64,000 bases of DNA from JACJWR01 sp964547485 (GTDB lineage: Bacteria > Actinomycetota > Actinomycetes > S36-B12 > UBA10799). The translations under genes were made by a program, and so were the position numbers. Every line of letters begins with the position of its first letter. The stretch's first letter is position 1. This document shows positions 1 to 8,449 of the stretch, piece after piece. The notes under the pieces were generated by a model. The model was not told where the DNA came from. It worked only from the letters and a program-made list of their open reading frames with translations, and searched no databases. Location of the stretch: positions 62,001 through 126,000 of the forward strand of contig CAZJNU010000001.1 in NCBI GenBank assembly GCA_964547485.1. Reading direction: 5' to 3'.

Positions 1-78
1 GCGCTGGCGTATGAGAGCGGCCTGGTCACACCCGGCCAGCGCCGCGGCGGTCCCGGCGACGTACTCCCGCAGGAGTAG
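1..78 (+). CDS. C-terminal tail of a probable LuxR/NarL-type response regulator (5' truncated)
   Basis: The window opens inside a reading frame that ends with TAG at 76-78. The 25 visible residues begin ALAYESGLVTPG, which resembles the last helix and end of NarL/DesR-type response regulators (typically AYESGLVxPG). Everything else of the protein lies outside the window. If the reading is right, a two-component regulator sits directly upstream of the flavin electron-transfer operon and may control it. The call rests on one short motif and is tentative. Confidence 0.45.
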   Translation, partial: ALAYESGLVTPGQRRGGPGDVLPQE

Positions 79-157
79 TCGATCCCTCCAGCGGAGTGCC
101 CGCCACGGGGTTCCGCGGGCCGATGCGCCCGACTCGAAGGTCGGCAAGGGTGGAGGT

Positions 158-1534
158 ATGGCCACCACGATCAGTCACGTCACCAACCACCCCGTGAGGC
201 TGCGGCGCCCCGCCCAGAGTCGTCTGCTCCGCAGCGATGTGGGAGTCGTCGTGGTGGGTGTCCCGCTGACTGCCCTGCTGTTGTGGCTCGCAGGCGGCGG
301 CCTCGACTTCATCACGTCGTCGTTCTCCGGCGCCCTCACCGGGATCGGCCAGCTCGCCGGCTTGGCTGCGGGCCTGGCGGCACTGGGCGGCCTCGCGTTG
401 GCGGCGCGCCCCGCGTCGGTTGAACGCAAATTCGGGATGGACCGAATGCTGGGCTGGCATCGTTGGACCGGCATGGTCGCCGCCTTCGGACTGCTGCTGC
501 ATGCCGTGGCGTTGATCTGGGCCTACTCGCTGCGAGCCAGCCGGGATCCGCTCTCCACCGTTGTCTTTCTGTTCGGGGAACCCTGGTTCCCCGCTGCGAT
601 GGTCGGCGGCGCTCTGATGGCGCTGGTCGCCCTCACTTCGTACCGCAGAATCCGCAATCGGATGGCCTACGAAACCTGGTACTACCTGCACATCCTGGGT
701 TACGCCGCAGTTGCGCTGGCCCTCGGCCACGTGCTGGTGGCCGGATCCGATTTCTCCGACAACCTGCTGGCCCGGCTCTGGTGGATCGCCCTCTACCTGG
801 CAGTCGCGACCCTGATCGTCTGGAGCCGACTGCGACCGCTGGCATTGTCCATGATGCGCCCGCTGCGCATCACCGAGATTTCCCGACCGGCGCCGGATTC
901 GATCAGCGTCTGGGTCGGCGGGCGGTCGCTGCGCACCTGCTGTGGCGCGCCCGGGCAGTACTACCAGGTCAGGTTCGGCACCAAGGATCTCTGGTGGCAG
1001 ACGCACCCCTACTCGGTGTCGGCAGCTCCGTTCGTGCAGGGCCTGCGCTTCACCTTCCGAAACACCGGCGACGATGCAATGGCGTTCGAGCGGCTTTCGG
1101 TCGGAACCCGGGTCTGGCTGGAAGGACCCTATGGCACCTTCACCGCGGCCAAAGCCGGCGGCGCCCCCGTGCTGCTAATTGCGGGCGGCAGCGGTGTCGC
1201 ACCACTGCGCGCCATCCTGGAGGACCTCCATCCGACCCAGCGACCCGAGGTGATCGTCCGGGTCAGTCGGCGCCAAGATGCGTGGTTCTATCAAGAACTC
1301 GAACAACTGGTGACCGCCCTGCAGGGCCGCCTGCACCTGGTGTACGGCAGTCGGCTGACACTGGCCGGGTATGACCCCTTTGCCCCCGCTTCGCTCCGCG
1401 CACTGGTGCCGGACCTGGCCCATCGGTCCGGCTTCGTCTCCGGCCCGACCGGGATGACGAGGGCGGCCATGAAGGGTCTGGCGGCCGCCGGCATGCCCAA
1501 ATCGAACATCCACACAGAGAGGTACGACTACTGA
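158..1534 (+). CDS. Ferric-reductase-like transmembrane flavocytochrome with FAD/NAD(P)-binding reductase domain
   Basis: About 458 residues. The N-terminal half (residues about 25-230) has several hydrophobic helices with paired histidines (GWHRW, LLLHA, LHILG, LGHVL) of the kind that bind b-type haem in ferric reductase / NOX-like membrane domains. The C-terminal half resembles a ferredoxin-NADP reductase, with a flavin-binding HPYSVSAAP stretch and an NAD-binding IAGGSGVAPLRAIL stretch. It probably passes electrons from cytosolic NAD(P)H across the membrane. The start at 158 is chosen because GGTGGAGGT lies just upstream; the same frame is open further upstream without such support. The stop overlaps the next start (TGATG), so the next gene is translationally coupled. 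The acceptor is likely the covalent flavin of the next gene product; this is inference from context. Confidence 0.85.
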   Translation: MATTISHVTNHPVRLRRPAQSRLLRSDVGVVVVGVPLTALLLWLAGGGLDFITSSFSGALTGIGQLAGLAAGLAALGGLALAARPASVERKFGMDRMLGWHRWTGMVAAFGLLLHAVALIWAYSLRASRDPLSTVVFLFGEPWFPAAMVGGALMALVALTSYRRIRNRMAYETWYYLHILGYAAVALALGHVLVAGSDFSDNLLARLWWIALYLAVATLIVWSRLRPLALSMMRPLRITEISRPAPDSISVWVGGRSLRTCCGAPGQYYQVRFGTKDLWWQTHPYSVSAAPFVQGLRFTFRNTGDDAMAFERLSVGTRVWLEGPYGTFTAAKAGGAPVLLIAGGSGVAPLRAILEDLHPTQRPEVIVRVSRRQDAWFYQELEQLVTALQGRLHLVYGSRLTLAGYDPFAPASLRALVPDLAHRSGFVSGPTGMTRAAMKGLAAAGMPKSNIHTERYDY

Positions 1535-2139
1535 TGTCTGGAGCCATGCGCAGGATCGCGCCCGCACTGCTGGTGGGAACGGCAGCCGTGCTGGTGGTGG
1601 GTGCCGCCGACCCGGGCCTCGCCGCGCTGCTGACCGGCGACGACGACAAGACCACCAGCTCAGCGAAGACCGCGAGTAGTGCGACCACCGAGAGCGGAAC
1701 TACCGACCAGGGCGGGACGGTCGACTCCGGCCGGACGGGCGACGATGCTGACACCGACGACGACGCGGCCGCTAGCGACGACGCCGTTGGCAGCGACACC
1801 ACCGGCGGCACCTCAGGCACCACCGCCGGTAGCAACGGCACCGCGGCGACGGACTCGGGGGCCTGCAGTGGCACTGAGGTCAGCGGGCCGATCGTGCAGA
1901 CCGAATGGGGTCTGGTGCAGGTGGCGGCCCAGCTGAGCAACGGTCGGATCTGCGCCGTCCGGACGATCATGACGCCTGACGGCGACCGGAAGTCCATCAG
2001 CATCAATGCTCGGGCGGTGCCTGAGTTGGAAGCCGCCGTGCTCGCGTCGGGCGACGCCAACTTCGACAACATCTCCGGGGCGACGGTGACCTCGGATGGC
2101 TACCGCGAATCCCTGCAGGCGATCATCGACCAGCAATGA
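1534..2139 (+). CDS. Exported FMN-binding domain protein
   Basis: 201 residues. It has an N-terminal hydrophobic export/anchor segment (residues about 6-30), a long low-complexity Ser/Thr/Asp/Gly linker (about 35-110), then a compact FMN-binding domain. Near the C-terminus is SGATVTSDGY, the SGA(T)xT motif in which a threonine takes FMN covalently by a phosphoester bond in NqrC/RnfG-type domains. It is expected to face the outside of the membrane and carry one electron-transfer flavin. Stop and next start overlap as ATGA, so coupling with the ApbE gene is tight. That neighbour supplies the flavinylation enzyme, which strongly supports the assignment. The acidic linker probably tethers the flavin domain. 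Confidence 0.9.
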   Translation: MSGAMRRIAPALLVGTAAVLVVGAADPGLAALLTGDDDKTTSSAKTASSATTESGTTDQGGTVDSGRTGDDADTDDDAAASDDAVGSDTTGGTSGTTAGSNGTAATDSGACSGTEVSGPIVQTEWGLVQVAAQLSNGRICAVRTIMTPDGDRKSISINARAVPELEAAVLASGDANFDNISGATVTSDGYRESLQAIIDQQ

Positions 2140-2975
2140 ATCCGGCGGGCGAGCGCCGGCACTGGTCGGTGATGGGGACCAGGGCCAGTTTGATGATCGA
2201 CTGCACCGAGGCAGAAGCTGACCAGGTGGCCACTGGGGTCGCAGCAGTGCTGGCGGATCTCGAACGCAGAATGTCGTCGTACCGGCCGGACAGTGAGGTG
2301 AGTGTGCTCGCCGCCGAACTGCTGGGCAGGCACGGATGCGCCACCTCGCCACCGCCCGTCTCCGACGACCTGCAGGAAGTGCTGGCGGCGTGCAGCTGGC
2401 TCGAGTCGGCCAGTGACGGGGTCTTCTCGATGTACCCCCGCGGCCGTGACCAGCCACTCGACGTGGCTGGGTTCGTCAAAGGGTGGGCCGTCGATCGGGC
2501 CGCCGAGGTGTTACTCGCCGGCGGGTTTCGACATTGGGCACTTGGGGTCGGTGGCGACTGGCGCTGCCACGGCGGTCACCCCGCCGGGCGGCCCTGGCGA
2601 TTCGGCATCCTCGACCCCAGCACTGCCACCCGTGCGCGGGCCGTGGTCGCGCTGACGGAAGGTGCGATTGCTACGTCAGGCCGCTACGAGCGCGGTGATC
2701 ACGTCTTCACTCCGGCAGCCGCGGGAGCCCGCCCGGCGTCGGCGACCGCACTGTCCTTCACTGTCACCGGACCGCAGCTGGGCTGGGCCGACGCGTTCGC
2801 GACCGTCGGCCTGCTGTTGGCTGAAGATGGCCTCGGCTGGGTGGCCGGTTTCGACGGCTACGCGGGTGCTGTCATCACCGCAGCCGGCGAGATGTTCGCC
2901 GACACCGCGATGACGATGCCGCGATCGGCCCAGTGGGATCTGGACACCCTGCGCAGTTGGGACGACTATCGATAG
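2136..2975 (+). CDS. apbE: FAD:protein FMN transferase (ApbE family)
   Basis: 279 residues. ApbE enzymes move FMN from FAD onto a threonine of FMN-binding domains outside the cytosol. Visible family features are MGTRASLMID near the N-terminus, MSSYRPDSEVS (the conserved 'xxMSxYxxxSExS' region), LDVAGFVKGWAVD, GVGGDWRCHG, and a C-terminal ADAFATVGLL / DTAMTMPRS region. Length is slightly short for the family (usually 300-350) and no lipobox signal is obvious at the N-terminus, so export or anchoring is unclear. It is the third gene of a tightly overlapping operon whose preceding product carries the expected SGATVTS target. Confidence 0.9.
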   Translation: MNPAGERRHWSVMGTRASLMIDCTEAEADQVATGVAAVLADLERRMSSYRPDSEVSVLAAELLGRHGCATSPPPVSDDLQEVLAACSWLESASDGVFSMYPRGRDQPLDVAGFVKGWAVDRAAEVLLAGGFRHWALGVGGDWRCHGGHPAGRPWRFGILDPSTATRARAVVALTEGAIATSGRYERGDHVFTPAAAGARPASATALSFTVTGPQLGWADAFATVGLLLAEDGLGWVAGFDGYAGAVITAAGEMFADTAMTMPRSAQWDLDTLRSWDDYR

Positions 2976-3150
2976 CAGATATTGTCGCGGGTCGTACCGG
3001 GGTAAGGAGTTCCTGGGTTTGGTCCCGGCTTTGTGTAACGCCGGTCACTCTTGACCAACAATTGAACCCATCGCGGTTACGTTCGCAGACAGCACCGCAG
3101 AGGTGCAGCTGTCACCAGCAACCGACCGAATCCCTCGAAGGAGATCCACC

Positions 3151-3921
3151 ATGAAGAAGCGATTCGTCTCGATCGCAGCCGGGACCGCATTGACGGCCCT
3201 CGCTGCCGCCGGTTTCGCCGCTCCGGCCAACGCGACCGACCATCGCAAGGGCGGCCGCGACCTCTACCCGGGGACCGTCGCGTGCGCCCTCGGCGTGAAA
3301 TCCGCCCCAGCCGGCGCCGCCAAAACGACGCTGCAGACGTCACTTGCGACTGCCCACAACACGTTCCGGGCAGAGGCCCGCGTCGCCCACCATGCGGCCC
3401 AGACAGCCGTGCACGCCGCAGTGGTTGTGTTCCGGACCGAACTGCGCGCAGCGGGCAACAACCAGGCCGCCAAACTGGCAGCACGGGCGAAGTTCGACGA
3501 GGCAGTTTCGGCCGCCCGGACACTCGAACAGGCAGCATTGCTGACAGCGACCGACAAGCGCAGCGCCGCCGTGACAGACGCCTACACCGCCTACTTCAAG
3601 GCAACTGCACCGCAGAGCGAGGTGGATGCACGCACGGCGTGCTTCGTGGCGATCAAGGCTGCCAGCACCACCTTCCGCGGCAGTCTGGAAGCGGCCCGCG
3701 CCAAACTCAAGACCGCCCTGGGCCAGGCTCAGGCCGACCTTGCGACTGCGCTGAAGGCGGCCACCACCAGCGAACAGGTGCGCGCCGCGCTGGCCACTTA
3801 CCGAGCTGCGACTACTCCCGCTCTGAAGTCGTTCCACGGCGACGTTCGCACTGCGCGGCAGACGTACCAAACGGCCGTCTCGGCCGCAAAGGCGACTCTG
3901 CAGGCCGCGCTGGCCGGGTAG
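3151..3921 (+). CDS. Secreted alanine-rich helical (coiled-coil) protein of unknown function
   Basis: 256 residues with a clear Sec signal: MKKR, a hydrophobic stretch, then AAPANA cleavage near residue 29. The mature part is about one quarter alanine. It is organised as long amphipathic stretches of A, K, R, T and E with few helix breakers, plus two cysteines flanking the helical core (CALGV and TACFVA). No enzymatic motif is seen. The start at 3151 is favoured by AAGGAGA eight bases upstream. The gene stands alone with a long upstream region and a strong hairpin just after the stop. It could be a cell-envelope or adhesin-like helical bundle; its function cannot be read from the sequence. 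Confidence 0.8.
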   Translation: MKKRFVSIAAGTALTALAAAGFAAPANATDHRKGGRDLYPGTVACALGVKSAPAGAAKTTLQTSLATAHNTFRAEARVAHHAAQTAVHAAVVVFRTELRAAGNNQAAKLAARAKFDEAVSAARTLEQAALLTATDKRSAAVTDAYTAYFKATAPQSEVDARTACFVAIKAASTTFRGSLEAARAKLKTALGQAQADLATALKAATTSEQVRAALATYRAATTPALKSFHGDVRTARQTYQTAVSAAKATLQAALAG

Positions 3922-6900
3922 CCGAACGGCGATCCTCGCACGAGGACAACAGGGGTGTGGCCGGCAGTCCCGTAACGGACGCCGGCCACCCCCCTGTTCG
4001 GGTAGTCGTCGCCCAAGAAAACCCGGTCGAATAATGCCCGGGCGTGCCGGGTCACGCGCAGGTAGTCCTCCAGCACTGCGCCGCTATCCCCCGGCGGGTA
4101 GCCGAGAATGTGGGCGACACCGGCCAGCGAGCGCATGTCCGCCGGGATCTGGTCGCCACCCTTGCCAGCCACCAGCGTGACCGCATTGCGCACCCGCGCC
4201 GCCAAACACCATGCCTGCCTGAGTTGCTCCGCATCCTCAGCGGTCAGCAGTCCACCGGTTCGGAGCTCCGCCAGCGCATCCATGGTGGCAGTGGTTCGCA
4301 ACCCCTCGTAGGCGTGGGCGCTCTGCTGCTGGCACATCTGCACAACCCATTCGACATCGCTGAGCCCACCCGGCCCGAGTTTCGTGTTGCGCCGCGGGTC
4401 GGCCCCCCTCGGCAGCCGCTCGGCCTCCATCCGCGCCTTCAACCGGCGCATCTGGAGCAGGTCAGATGCGGTCAGACCGCCCGCCGGATAACGGACCGGA
4501 TCGATCAGTTCTGCGTACTCGAGCCCGAGTTGGGAATCACCGGCTATCGGTCGGGCCCGCAACAGGGCCTGCGCCTCCCACGGGGCCGAGAACCGTCGGT
4601 AATAAGTACGGAAGCCTTCCAGACTCCTGACCAGCGGTCCCTGCCGTCCCTCCGGGCGCAGGTCGGCATCCAACCCCAACGGCGGGTCCGGGCTGGGCAC
4701 GGCGAGTTCCCGACTGACCGAATTGATGATCTCCAACGCGGCGGCACCGGAGGTGGCTTCAGACTCGCCCTCCACTGGGGCATGCAGATAGATGACGTCG
4801 GCGTCGGAGGCGTAGGACAGGTCCCGGCCCCCGAGGCGGCCCATCGCGACCACCAACACTCGTGCCGGGACGGGTGCACCGGTCCGCCGTTCGAACTCGG
4901 CGACTCCGGCCTGCAGCGCGACATCGATGGTGGCATCGGCAAGATCGGACAGTGCCCAGCCGGCCTGCTGGACCGTGAGCAGGCCGCAGACATCCGCCGC
5001 TGAGATCCGGAACAACTCACGCCTGCGGACAGCACGGATGCCGGCAACGGCAGAGCGCAGGTCTTCGTGTCGGGCGGCGATTGTCCGCATCTCGGCACGT
5101 AGCGATTCCCGATCCACCGGCACCATCGAGTGTCGATCGGCGAGGATTCCCACTCCTTCCGGAGCACGGACGAGTAGCTCGCTGGCGTACCGGGAACTGG
5201 ACAGCACGGCTGCCAGCCGCTGGGCGGCGGCCGACTCGTCGCGCAACAGCCGCAGGTACCAGGGGGTGGTTCCCAACGTGTCGCTGACCTGGCGGAATCC
5301 GAGCAGGCCCGCATCGGGGTCCGGCCCGTCCGCGAACCAGCCCAGCATCACCGGCAACAGCGTGCGCTGGATCGCTGCGCGTCTGCTGACACCGGCGGAG
5401 AGCGCCTCCAGATGCCTCAGTGCCCCGGCCGGGTCGGCGTAGCCGAGCATCGTCAACCGATCCTCGGCAGCCTGAGCGGTCAGGCGCGCCTGACCGGGTT
5501 CCAGTCGGACCACGGCATTGAGCAGCGGTCGGTAGAACAACTTCTCGTGCAGCCTGCGGACTGTCCGCGCTTGCGCCCGCCACTCGGCCATCAGTTCCTC
5601 TGCCGGATCGCGCCGAAAACCCATCGACCGACCCAGCCAACGCAGATCGTCCGGGTCGTCGGGCAACGTGTGGGTGCGGCGTAGCGACCGCAATTGGAGC
5701 CGATGCTCGAGGGTGCGCAGGAACCTGTAGGCCTCACCCAGCGCCCGGCCGTCATCCCGGCCGATGTAACCCCACGTCGCCAACTGTTCCAGGGCGATCA
5801 AAGTAGTCGGCGATCGCACCGTGATGTCGGACGAACCGTGCACCATCTGCAGCAGCTGCACAGCGAACTCGATATCGCGGAGGCCACCGGTGCCCAACTT
5901 CAACTCCCGGTCGGCGTGCCGCGCCGGGATGCTCTGCTCGACCCGTCGTCGCATCGACTGCACATCCGACACGAAGTCCGGCCGCCGCGACGCGCTCCAC
6001 ACCAGCGGCCGCGTCTCCGAGATGAATTCGTTGCCCAGCACCCGGTCGCCGGCGGCCGCGCGGGCCTTCAGCAAGGCCTGGAACTCCCAGGTCTTCGCCC
6101 ATCGACCGTAGTAGTCGAGGTGACTGGCCAAGGTCCGCACGAGCGCACCGGCCTTACCCTCCGGGCGGAGGCCAGCGTCCACCTCCCAGATCGTGCCCTC
6201 CTCCGTGTGGGCCATGGTGATGCTCATCAGCCGTTTGGCCAACGCCGTACCGGCCGCCATCGCAGTCTGCTCGTCAGCGCCGGGCACGGGTTCGGCGACG
6301 AAGATGACGTCGACGTCGGAGAGGTAGTTCAGCTCCCTGGCACCACACTTGCCCATCGCGACGATGGCGAGTCGGCAGGTCTCGTGGTCGGTCACGCCGG
6401 CCCGGGCGATCGCCAACGACGCCTCCAACACAGCGTCGGCAAGATCGGACAGCAACTCGGTGGTGACATCCACCGGATGGCCGCCGCTGAGATCCTGGTC
6501 GGCGATCACCAGTAGCTGTCGTCGGTACTCTTTGCGCATCGCCAGCTGTGCTGCGTCACCGTCCGTCGAAGCGACCGGCACGGCGTCCTCCGGATCGGCG
6601 CCAACCGCGGTGAGCAGCGCTGTCCGCATCGCCAGCGACGGGTGGCCCGAACCGGATCTGCCGCCAACGGCTGCCAACGTGGGCCACCAGTGCGGATGGC
6701 GAAGCAGCACGCCGCCGAAGGCTTCGCTGAGGCCGATGATGCGGAGGAATCTGCGGCGGAATTCGGCATCTGCCACGAAGGTCGGGGCGAGGCCGGCGGT
6801 CGGCTCCCCCAGATCCACCAGCCTGGACAGGGTCAGCAGCGCGAGGTCCGGGTCGGCCGCCACTTGGAAGTCAGCCATCGCTGTCGGCGAATCCGCCACT

Positions 6901-7013
6901 GCGATCATCCCCGGATCGCCCAGCAACCGGGCCGCCTTATCCAGATCGGCGAATCCGAATCGAGCAAGCGCTGCCCCACCAAGGGGATCCCGCCGCCGTC
7001 CGGAGTACGTCAC
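3798..7013 (-). CDS. glnE: Bifunctional glutamine synthetase adenylyltransferase/deadenylase with C-terminal extension
   Basis: 1071 residues. GlnE adds or removes AMP on glutamine synthetase in response to nitrogen status. Two repeated nucleotidyltransferase/regulatory halves are visible. The N-terminal half has LSDVDVIFVAE and LGTGGLRDIEFAVQ; the C-terminal half has YASDADVIYLHAP and LGPGGLSDVEWVVQM. Actinobacterial GlnE proteins are usually about 1000 residues and end near an ARAxFDRVF-like helix. Here that helix (ARALFDRVFLG) is reached near position 4010, but the frame stays open for roughly 70 more residues. These run through the hairpin at 3948-3998 and overlap the convergent gene by 124 bases. 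Synteny with glnA2 just upstream supports the identity. The extension is either real or marks a lost stop. Confidence 0.93.
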   Translation of the reverse strand: MTYSGRRRDPLGGAALARFGFADLDKAARLLGDPGMIAVADSPTAMADFQVAADPDLALLTLSRLVDLGEPTAGLAPTFVADAEFRRRFLRIIGLSEAFGGVLLRHPHWWPTLAAVGGRSGSGHPSLAMRTALLTAVGADPEDAVPVASTDGDAAQLAMRKEYRRQLLVIADQDLSGGHPVDVTTELLSDLADAVLEASLAIARAGVTDHETCRLAIVAMGKCGARELNYLSDVDVIFVAEPVPGADEQTAMAAGTALAKRLMSITMAHTEEGTIWEVDAGLRPEGKAGALVRTLASHLDYYGRWAKTWEFQALLKARAAAGDRVLGNEFISETRPLVWSASRRPDFVSDVQSMRRRVEQSIPARHADRELKLGTGGLRDIEFAVQLLQMVHGSSDITVRSPTTLIALEQLATWGYIGRDDGRALGEAYRFLRTLEHRLQLRSLRRTHTLPDDPDDLRWLGRSMGFRRDPAEELMAEWRAQARTVRRLHEKLFYRPLLNAVVRLEPGQARLTAQAAEDRLTMLGYADPAGALRHLEALSAGVSRRAAIQRTLLPVMLGWFADGPDPDAGLLGFRQVSDTLGTTPWYLRLLRDESAAAQRLAAVLSSSRYASELLVRAPEGVGILADRHSMVPVDRESLRAEMRTIAARHEDLRSAVAGIRAVRRRELFRISAADVCGLLTVQQAGWALSDLADATIDVALQAGVAEFERRTGAPVPARVLVVAMGRLGGRDLSYASDADVIYLHAPVEGESEATSGAAALEIINSVSRELAVPSPDPPLGLDADLRPEGRQGPLVRSLEGFRTYYRRFSAPWEAQALLRARPIAGDSQLGLEYAELIDPVRYPAGGLTASDLLQMRRLKARMEAERLPRGADPRRNTKLGPGGLSDVEWVVQMCQQQSAHAYEGLRTTATMDALAELRTGGLLTAEDAEQLRQAWCLAARVRNAVTLVAGKGGDQIPADMRSLAGVAHILGYPPGDSGAVLEDYLRVTRHARALFDRVFLGDDYPNRGVAGVRYGTAGHTPVVLVRGSPFGYPASAACRVAFAAETAVWYVCRAVRTSPWNDFRAGVVAAR
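3948..3998. terminator. Long inverted repeat downstream of the secreted helical protein, inside the 3' end of glnE
   Basis: Arms 3948-3965 and 3981-3998 pair over 18 bases with one mismatch and a 15-base loop. There is no clear U-tract. It follows the stop of the plus-strand gene by 26 bases. It also lies inside the open frame of the convergent glnE, so it could act as a terminator for one strand while being translated on the other. Confidence 0.6.
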
Positions 7014-7047
7014 GATGCCGCCCTCACCTTTCGCCCGGTCGACCCGG

Positions 7048-8385
7048 TCACAGCACCCGCAGGTACCGATCCAATTCGAACTGGGTCACCTGCCGCCGAT
7101 AGGTATCCCACTCGGCCCGCTTGTTGGCCAGGAAGAACTCGAAGACGTGCTCGCCGAGGGTGTCGGCCACAAGCTCCGAGCGCTCCATCGCGGTGATCGC
7201 CTGGTTCAAACTGCTCGGCAGCGGGTCCAGACCCATCGCCCGACGTTCGCGGTCGGTCAGCGCCCAGACATCGTCCTCCGCGGCCGGCGGCAGCTCGTAG
7301 CCTTCCGCAACCCCTTTCAGGCCGGCGGCCAGGATCAACGCGAACGCCAGGTAGGGGTTACAGGCCGAGTCGACAGACCGCAGTTCGATCCGGGTGCTGT
7401 TCTCCTTGTGAGGCTTGTAGAGCGGCACCCGGACCAGCGCCGAGCGGTTGTCGTGACCCCAACACACATACGTCGGGGCCTCACCGCCGGCGGCGATCCG
7501 CTTATAGGAGTTGACCCACTGATTGGTCACGGCCGACAGTTCCGGAGCGTGCCGGAGCAGGCCGGCAATGAAGGAACGTGCAGTCGCGGAGAGCCCCATG
7601 TCGGCGGAGGGATCGGCGAACGCGTTTGTGTCCCCCTCGAACAGGCTCAGGTGGGTGTGCATCGCCGAACCCGGGTGGTCCCGGAACGGTTTCGGCATGA
7701 ACGTGGCATATACGCCCTGCTCGCTGGCGACCTCCTTCACCACCGTTCGGAAGGTCATGATGTTGTCCGCAGTGGACAGCGCATCCGCGTAGCGCAGGTC
7801 GATCTCCTGCTGACCCGGGCCACCTTCGTGATGGCTGAACTCGACCGAGATACCCATATCCTCGAGCATCGTGATCGCCCCCCGCCGGAAATCCTGGGCG
7901 GGTCCCAGCGGCGCGTGGTCGAAGTAACCGGCATCATCCACCGGCACCGGCTGACCGCCCTGGGCCGGGCGCTCCCGGAGCAGATAGAACTCGATCTCGG
8001 GGTGCGTGTAGAAGGTGAATCCGGCCGCGGCGGCGTTGGCCAGTGCCCGCTTGAGGACAAACCGTGGATCGGCGTGCGACGGCGAAGAGTCCGGCAGCGC
8101 GATATCGCAGAACATCCGAGCGACCGCGTTCGTCTCCCCCCGCCACGGCAGCACCTGGAAGGTGGAGGGATCCGGGCAGGCCAACATGTCCGCTTCGGTT
8201 ACCCGGGTGAAACCCTGGATGGCGGAGCCGTCGAAGCCGATGCCCTCGGCGAAGGCGCCCTCCAACTCCGCTGGCGCGACGGCGACGGATTTCAGTTGTC
8301 CCAGCACATCGGTGAACCAGAGCCGCACAAAGCGGATATCCCGCTCCTCGATCGATCGGAGTACGAACTCGGTCTGCTTGTCCAT
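7048..8385 (-). CDS. glnA2: Glutamine synthetase, GlnA2-type
   Basis: 445 residues, the usual length for the short beta-type glutamine synthetases of actinobacteria. The N-terminus EFVLRSIEERDIRFVRLWFTD and the GIGFDGSAIQGF segment match GlnA2 (Rv2222c type) closely. Active-site stretches include GQQEIDLRYADAL, MPKPFRDHPGSAMHTHLSL, NSYKRI and the arginine-rich NRSALVRVP. The adenylylation-site region around the tyrosine loop was not clearly recognised, as is common for GlnA2. It makes glutamine (or gamma-glutamylates) from glutamate, ammonia and ATP in the cytosol. It is followed 34 bases later by glnE. A CAGGCT hexamer 6 bases before the ATG suggests a leaderless start. Confidence 0.93.
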   Translation of the reverse strand: MDKQTEFVLRSIEERDIRFVRLWFTDVLGQLKSVAVAPAELEGAFAEGIGFDGSAIQGFTRVTEADMLACPDPSTFQVLPWRGETNAVARMFCDIALPDSSPSHADPRFVLKRALANAAAAGFTFYTHPEIEFYLLRERPAQGGQPVPVDDAGYFDHAPLGPAQDFRRGAITMLEDMGISVEFSHHEGGPGQQEIDLRYADALSTADNIMTFRTVVKEVASEQGVYATFMPKPFRDHPGSAMHTHLSLFEGDTNAFADPSADMGLSATARSFIAGLLRHAPELSAVTNQWVNSYKRIAAGGEAPTYVCWGHDNRSALVRVPLYKPHKENSTRIELRSVDSACNPYLAFALILAAGLKGVAEGYELPPAAEDDVWALTDRERRAMGLDPLPSSLNQAITAMERSELVADTLGEHVFEFFLANKRAEWDTYRRQVTQFELDRYLRVL

Positions 8386-8449
8386 GGGCCCAGCCTGCCA
8401 TCGTTAGGTTGCGGGAAGGTTAACGCCCTGAGGTGTCAGACTGGGCACC
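8386..8449. promoter_or_regulatory. Divergent promoter region between glnA2 and nadE
   Basis: The 64-base gap separates two divergent starts. On the minus strand CAGGCT (8392-8397) sits 6 bases before the glnA2 ATG. On the plus strand CAGACT (8437-8442) sits 7 bases before the nadE ATG. Both fit the leaderless pattern seen elsewhere in the window, in a CANNNT variant. No -35 element is obvious. Confidence 0.4.
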
